From Armatimonadota bacterium (GTDB lineage: Bacteria > Armatimonadota > Fimbriimonadia > Fimbriimonadales > Fimbriimonadaceae), in contig JAEURN010000003.1 of the NCBI GenBank assembly GCA_016789105.1, positions 124,001 to 188,000 of the forward strand: DNA of 64,000 nucleotides. Direction: 5' to 3'. A program made the translations under genes and the position numbers. Below are positions 60,601 to 64,000 of this stretch, piece after piece. The notes beneath the pieces are model-generated. The model searched no databases. It worked only from the letters and a program-made list of their open reading frames with translations, and was not told the DNA's origin. Within the stretch, counting starts at the first letter, position 1. Each line of letters starts with the position of its first letter.

Positions 60601-61632
60601 GTCCAAAATCGCTTCCCGCGTGTTTTGGGTCTTGTCGGCGGCCAAGGTCGTTTCGATGTACTCCTCGAGTTTGAGAACCTTGATCGAATCCAGGCCCAGG
60701 CTCTCGATCTTCACCGCCGTGTCGCGGTCGATGCGCTGGAGGGCGGCTACAACCTGCTTTTTGCCCTCGACGACTTCGGCAATAGGGCGTGTGCCTTCCA
60801 ACTGCTCGGCGGTGGGCTTTTCAAACGTGTGCTCAACGCCAAAATACCAATACATGTCCTCCGTTGAACCCAAGGGGCTCTCCATCAGGCACTCCAGGTC
60901 TTTCTGCTCGTCGGTCAAACCGTCAAAAACGGACTGGGTGAGCACCACCCCCTTGTCAAAGATGACTTCGCCTGTATCAGGGTCGGCCAACGGTTCGCTG
61001 AACCGTTTGCCCAGGCTTGCGCCGACTTTGCGCACCTGCCGATCCCGGCCCAGGTCGAACCCGTGCAAAGCCTTGACCAACTGGGTGATGGGCAATTTTT
61101 TCGTCTGGGAGATTTGAGTGTTGACAACCCCGTTGGAATCGCTTTCGACTTCCAACCACGGCCCTTCCAGTGGGATGCACCGCGCCCGGGCGATCATCTG
61201 CATCGAGGTGTCGATGTCCTCTTCGAAATAGATCCCCGGCGACCGGCTGAGCTGGCTGACGATGACCCGTTCCCGGCCGTTGATGATGAACGTCCCCTTG
61301 TCGGTCATCAACGGCAGGTCGCCCAAATAAACCTCTGACTCAATCACTTCGCGGTCTTTGCCGCCAAACCGGACGCGAGCCTTGATCGGGGCTTCGTACG
61401 TCAAATCGCGGTCGCGGCAATCTTGCATGCCGTACTTGGGTTCGCCTAATACGAAATCAACGAACTCAATGTAGGTGCTTTGTGTAAAATCCCAAATCGG
61501 GCTGAATGTTGAAAAAAGCTCGGGCAGGCCTTCTTCCAAAAACCATTTATAGCTGTTGAGTTGAAGTTCGATCAGATTGGGAACTTCGAGCGCACGGCCG
61601 ATGCGCTTCGAAGACGGTTGAATGACTCTCAT
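57613..61632 (-). CDS. rpoB: RNA polymerase subunit beta
   Basis: Second large subunit of RNA polymerase, target of rifampicin. The 1339-residue protein has the rifampicin region ([20 protein letters not shown] and [20 protein letters not shown]), [36 protein letters not shown] and the C-terminal [20 protein letters not shown]. The length is normal. It has its own sigma-70 promoter 30 to 58 nt upstream and a terminator after it; rpoC is 2 kb away, separated by cysK and pnuC. Confidence 0.98.
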   Translation of the reverse strand: [1339 protein letters not shown]

Positions 61633-61661
61633 AATGCTCCGGACGGAATCGGGGACTCAAA

Positions 61662-61690
61662 ACTATACCCTTCACATGCCGGCGCGCCAA
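61662..61690 (-). promoter_or_regulatory. Sigma-70-type promoter of rpoB
   Basis: On the minus strand TTGGCG (61685-61690), a 17-nt spacer and TATAGT (61662-61667) precede rpoB. The predicted start gives a leader of about 23 nt with CCGGAG as SD. The absence of rplJ/rplL directly upstream is consistent with a separate promoter. Confidence 0.7.
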
Positions 61691-61730
61691 GGTATTCCCG
61701 CACGGCTTGGGCCCTTTGTATTGGCACAGA

Positions 61731-63272
61731 CTAAACCGTTTGCCTCCCTCCCACATAAACGGCAATCGGACTCGGGAATGAGACGACTTTATCAGAAGAA
61801 CCATGCGCGGCATCCACCTCCGCCGCAAATCCTTCCACATCCTCTCGCCGGTAGATCTGGAAATCCGCCGCTTTCCCTTCCGTCATTGAACCCAACCACT
61901 CCGAGTCGTAGTTCGCAACGGCTCCCCCGCTCGTGTAAAACCCGATCCCCTCTGAAACGGGAACCGCCTCGCTCGGGTCGAAACCTTTCGGCCGACATGC
62001 CGCCGAGTAGATGCCCACCCAAGGGTTGCCCACAACAATCGGCCGATCCGAATTGAAGGAGAGGGAAAGACCGGCATCGCGCAAACTCTTCACGCGGATC
62101 AAAGCCGGCCAGACGTCATCTGGCAGTTGGGCCCGGTAGGCATGGCCGAACCGGTACAAGAACTCGGGCTGCAACGCCACGTGGCTCCCCAAGCGCGCCA
62201 TCCTTTCTATCTGGGCGTCGGAGAGAATCATCGCATGTTCGATGCGGTGCCGAGATGGATCCGCGGTCTTCTCAAAGGCCTCCACCACCAAATCGGTGCT
62301 CCGATCCCCAATCGTGTGCACGCTACACCGCCACCCTTCCGCATCAATCTGGGCCAAGATCCGGGCGAGTTCGGGCTCAGGATAAATCAGTTTGCCGTTC
62401 CGGCCTGTGGTTTTGAAGTTTGAATAAATGGCAGCGGTCGCGCTGCCGATCGCTCCATCGGCAAAAACTTTCAGGCCAAGGACCTGGCACAGCTGCGGAT
62501 CCATGCCTTCCATAAGTCCATTCAACCGGTCTTTGTTTATGGCGCGCTCGCCCAAAACCTCCCGCCATTGCAAATACATGCGAAGGCGCACTTTGCAACC
62601 CCGCTCGCTCGCGATCCGGTACGCCTGGAGCTCTTTGTCCAAATCCCAGCGGCCAGTCATCATGTCGGTCGCCGACGTGATGCCGAACCCCGCCATCGAT
62701 TCCCCGGCCCGCAAAATGGCTTCCACCATCTCGTCGAGCCCAGGTTCTGGCGCGCGGGATGTGACGATTTCGTGGGCTTTTTCCAACAACACTCCGTTCG
62801 GTTTCCCTGCTTCGTCACGCAGGAACTCCCCACCGACTGGATCCGGCTGGTCGTCGCGTATTCCGGCGGCTGCCAGGGCGGCCGAGTTGGCGACGCTGGC
62901 GTGGCCGTTGCTGTGTCGCAAGATCACCGGCACATCGGGGCAGACTGCATCCAAGTCGGCCGACGTGAGGTGGCCGCCCCACCGGTTCTGGTCGTATTGC
63001 ACGGCCAGCAGCCATTGCCCGTCGGCAAGTTTGGGCCTCCACGCCTGGATGGCATGCAAAACCTCCTCCCTGCTGTGACACCCGGAAAGATCCAATTTCA
63101 AAAGGTCGAGCCCGCTCGGCAATATATGGCAATGGGCGTCGATGAATCCCGGAAGGGCGACAAACCCCTCCCATTCCCCGCCATTAGAATCGCCTCCGAC
63201 CCGGGTGAACTTGCCGTCCTCGACGGCAAACCCGCGCTCGCCCGTCCCCCAAACTTCCGCGCCGATCAACAC
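61731..63272 (-). CDS. Amidohydrolase, YtcJ-like
   Basis: A 513-residue metal-dependent hydrolase. GFIDAHCHILPSGL is the HxH metal motif. LKVFADGAIGSATAAIYSNF, CSVHTIGDRSTDLVVEAFE and HRIEHAMILSDAQIERMARL follow the YtcJ/NfdA branch of the superfamily. Substrates of this branch are N-substituted formamides or unknown. The GTG start overlaps the end of the amine oxidase gene by 7 nt, so they are probably co-transcribed. Confidence 0.88.
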   Translation of the reverse strand: MLIGAEVWGTGERGFAVEDGKFTRVGGDSNGGEWEGFVALPGFIDAHCHILPSGLDLLKLDLSGCHSREEVLHAIQAWRPKLADGQWLLAVQYDQNRWGGHLTSADLDAVCPDVPVILRHSNGHASVANSAALAAAGIRDDQPDPVGGEFLRDEAGKPNGVLLEKAHEIVTSRAPEPGLDEMVEAILRAGESMAGFGITSATDMMTGRWDLDKELQAYRIASERGCKVRLRMYLQWREVLGERAINKDRLNGLMEGMDPQLCQVLGLKVFADGAIGSATAAIYSNFKTTGRNGKLIYPEPELARILAQIDAEGWRCSVHTIGDRSTDLVVEAFEKTADPSRHRIEHAMILSDAQIERMARLGSHVALQPEFLYRFGHAYRAQLPDDVWPALIRVKSLRDAGLSLSFNSDRPIVVGNPWVGIYSAACRPKGFDPSEAVPVSEGIGFYTSGGAVANYDSEWLGSMTEGKAADFQIYRREDVEGFAAEVDAAHGSSDKVVSFPSPIAVYVGGRQTV

Positions 63273-64000
63273 GCAGACAGTCTATATCCTCTTGATCCCG
63301 GGGCCGGGCCGATCTCCGCGGCCACCCGCTCTGCGCTTTCCAATGCCCCTTCAATGAAACCAATCCAATCGCATGCCCAGTCACCGGCAAAATGCAGCTT
63401 CTCCCAAGGTTGGCGGCCCTGCTCCCACTTCTCGAATTCACCCTGCCGGATGGAGGGGAATGCTCCGTCAATTCCCTTTTCATTCGGCCAATCGTGGACG
63501 GCCCCGCCGAGGAATCCTCTGGACGCTTCGGGGTGGATTTTAACGATCGATTCCAAAGCCGCCCCAACCGCGTCCTGCCCCAACTTTGCGGCCTCATCGC
63601 CGCAAATATAACAACCCAGAGCGTGCAGTCCGCCCCGGCCGATATCCCATGTCTGCTGCACCGGCAAATCGCAGATCATCCGGCCCGACCACCCCTTCTC
63701 CTTCCACCACGGACGATCAAACTCCAAGACGACCTTTATGGCCCGGCCCATCTGGGCTCCCGTGAATTCGACCATGCCGACGCGGAACTCGGCCCACAAA
63801 CTCGGCAGAGCCACCACGACCCGGTCAAAGACTTCCGGTTGGTGGTCATAGAAATCGACCCCTCCCGTTTTGGGGTCGATCCCTGATACTTCCCATCCTG
63901 TGCGCACATCGGCGAGCCTCTGCGCCATCAAGGCGCACAACCGGCCGCCGCCGCCACCGATCCGGTACAGGCTCATGTCCCCTGCCTCTCGATCCAGGTA
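63266..64000 (-). CDS. FAD-dependent amine oxidase, C-terminal fragment
   Basis: The frame is open to the right edge, so this is the last 244 residues of a larger protein. FDRVVVALPSLWAEF, MGRAIKVVLEFDRPWW and the end LHFAGDWACDWIGFIEGALE match the C-terminal FAD-binding part of flavin-containing amine oxidases (monoamine oxidase-like). The N-terminal Rossmann motif lies outside the window. Substrate not known. Its stop overlaps the amidohydrolase start by 7 nt. Confidence 0.85.
   Translation of the reverse strand, partial: YLDREAGDMSLYRIGGGGGRLCALMAQRLADVRTGWEVSGIDPKTGGVDFYDHQPEVFDRVVVALPSLWAEFRVGMVEFTGAQMGRAIKVVLEFDRPWWKEKGWSGRMICDLPVQQTWDIGRGGLHALGCYICGDEAAKLGQDAVGAALESIVKIHPEASRGFLGGAVHDWPNEKGIDGAFPSIRQGEFEKWEQGRQPWEKLHFAGDWACDWIGFIEGALESAERVAAEIGPAPGSRGYRLSAC

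Overview
This 64 kb window is most likely a chromosomal segment of an Armatimonadota bacterium, probably class Fimbriimonadia. The base for this is inference: moderately high GC, a prepilin with the [18 protein letters not shown] start and the FPVFAQAK continuation common in that phylum, split GcvP subunits, and an outer-membrane-type ABC ATPase, in a genome with long rpoB and rpoC genes. No insertion sequence, phage module, rRNA or CRISPR array was seen. One tRNA, tRNA-Arg with anticodon GCG, is present.

Layout. 0-5.4 kb: end of lysS, a secreted pseudopilin, and a minus-strand flagellar hook cluster (fliK, flgD, a flagellar operon protein, flgE) with sigma-28-like promoters and a strongly base-paired leader ahead of flgE. 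5.6-9.7 kb: a large GH42-like protein with charged disordered tails, coupled to era. 9.7-15.8 kb: a minus-strand run with a Spy-like periplasmic protein, an MlaF-like ATPase, a relative of cyanobacterial acyl-ACP reductase, a conserved protein often called quinate 5-dehydrogenase, RidA, a lipoate-ligase-like protein, an ABM-fold protein and a zinc-ribbon membrane protein. 15.9-30.6 kb: the most unusual region. A plus-strand operon encodes four acidic coiled-coil paralogues of about 300 residues. It faces a tightly packed eight-gene minus-strand operon that encodes a membrane Ser/Thr kinase with an FHA domain, a PP2C phosphatase, an FHA lipoprotein with repeated Thr-Gly motifs, an FHA membrane protein with a dynamin-like layout but no P-loop, and small membrane or lipoprotein partners. 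31-43 kb: glycine cleavage genes (gcvPA, gcvPB and, apart from them, gcvT), a diguanylate cyclase, a PilZ protein, TPR proteins and a TlpA-like thioredoxin. 43.7-50.7 kb: hisI, alpha-glucan phosphorylase, a GH65-like lipoprotein, thpR, a dienelactone hydrolase and a flavin reductase. 50.8-64 kb: rpoC and rpoB, unusually separated by cysK (minus) and pnuC (plus), then an amidohydrolase and the end of an FAD-dependent amine oxidase.

Working together. The hook genes form one export and assembly unit. GcvPA, GcvPB and GcvT are the P and T parts of glycine cleavage; GcvH and the lipoamide dehydrogenase must lie elsewhere, and the lipoate ligase could serve GcvH. The diguanylate cyclase and the PilZ protein could make and sense c-di-GMP. 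The kinase, phosphatase and FHA proteins look like a closed phospho-threonine circuit at the membrane, with the coiled-coil proteins as possible clients or scaffold. That is the best candidate for an undescribed system here, and its function cannot be read from sequence alone.
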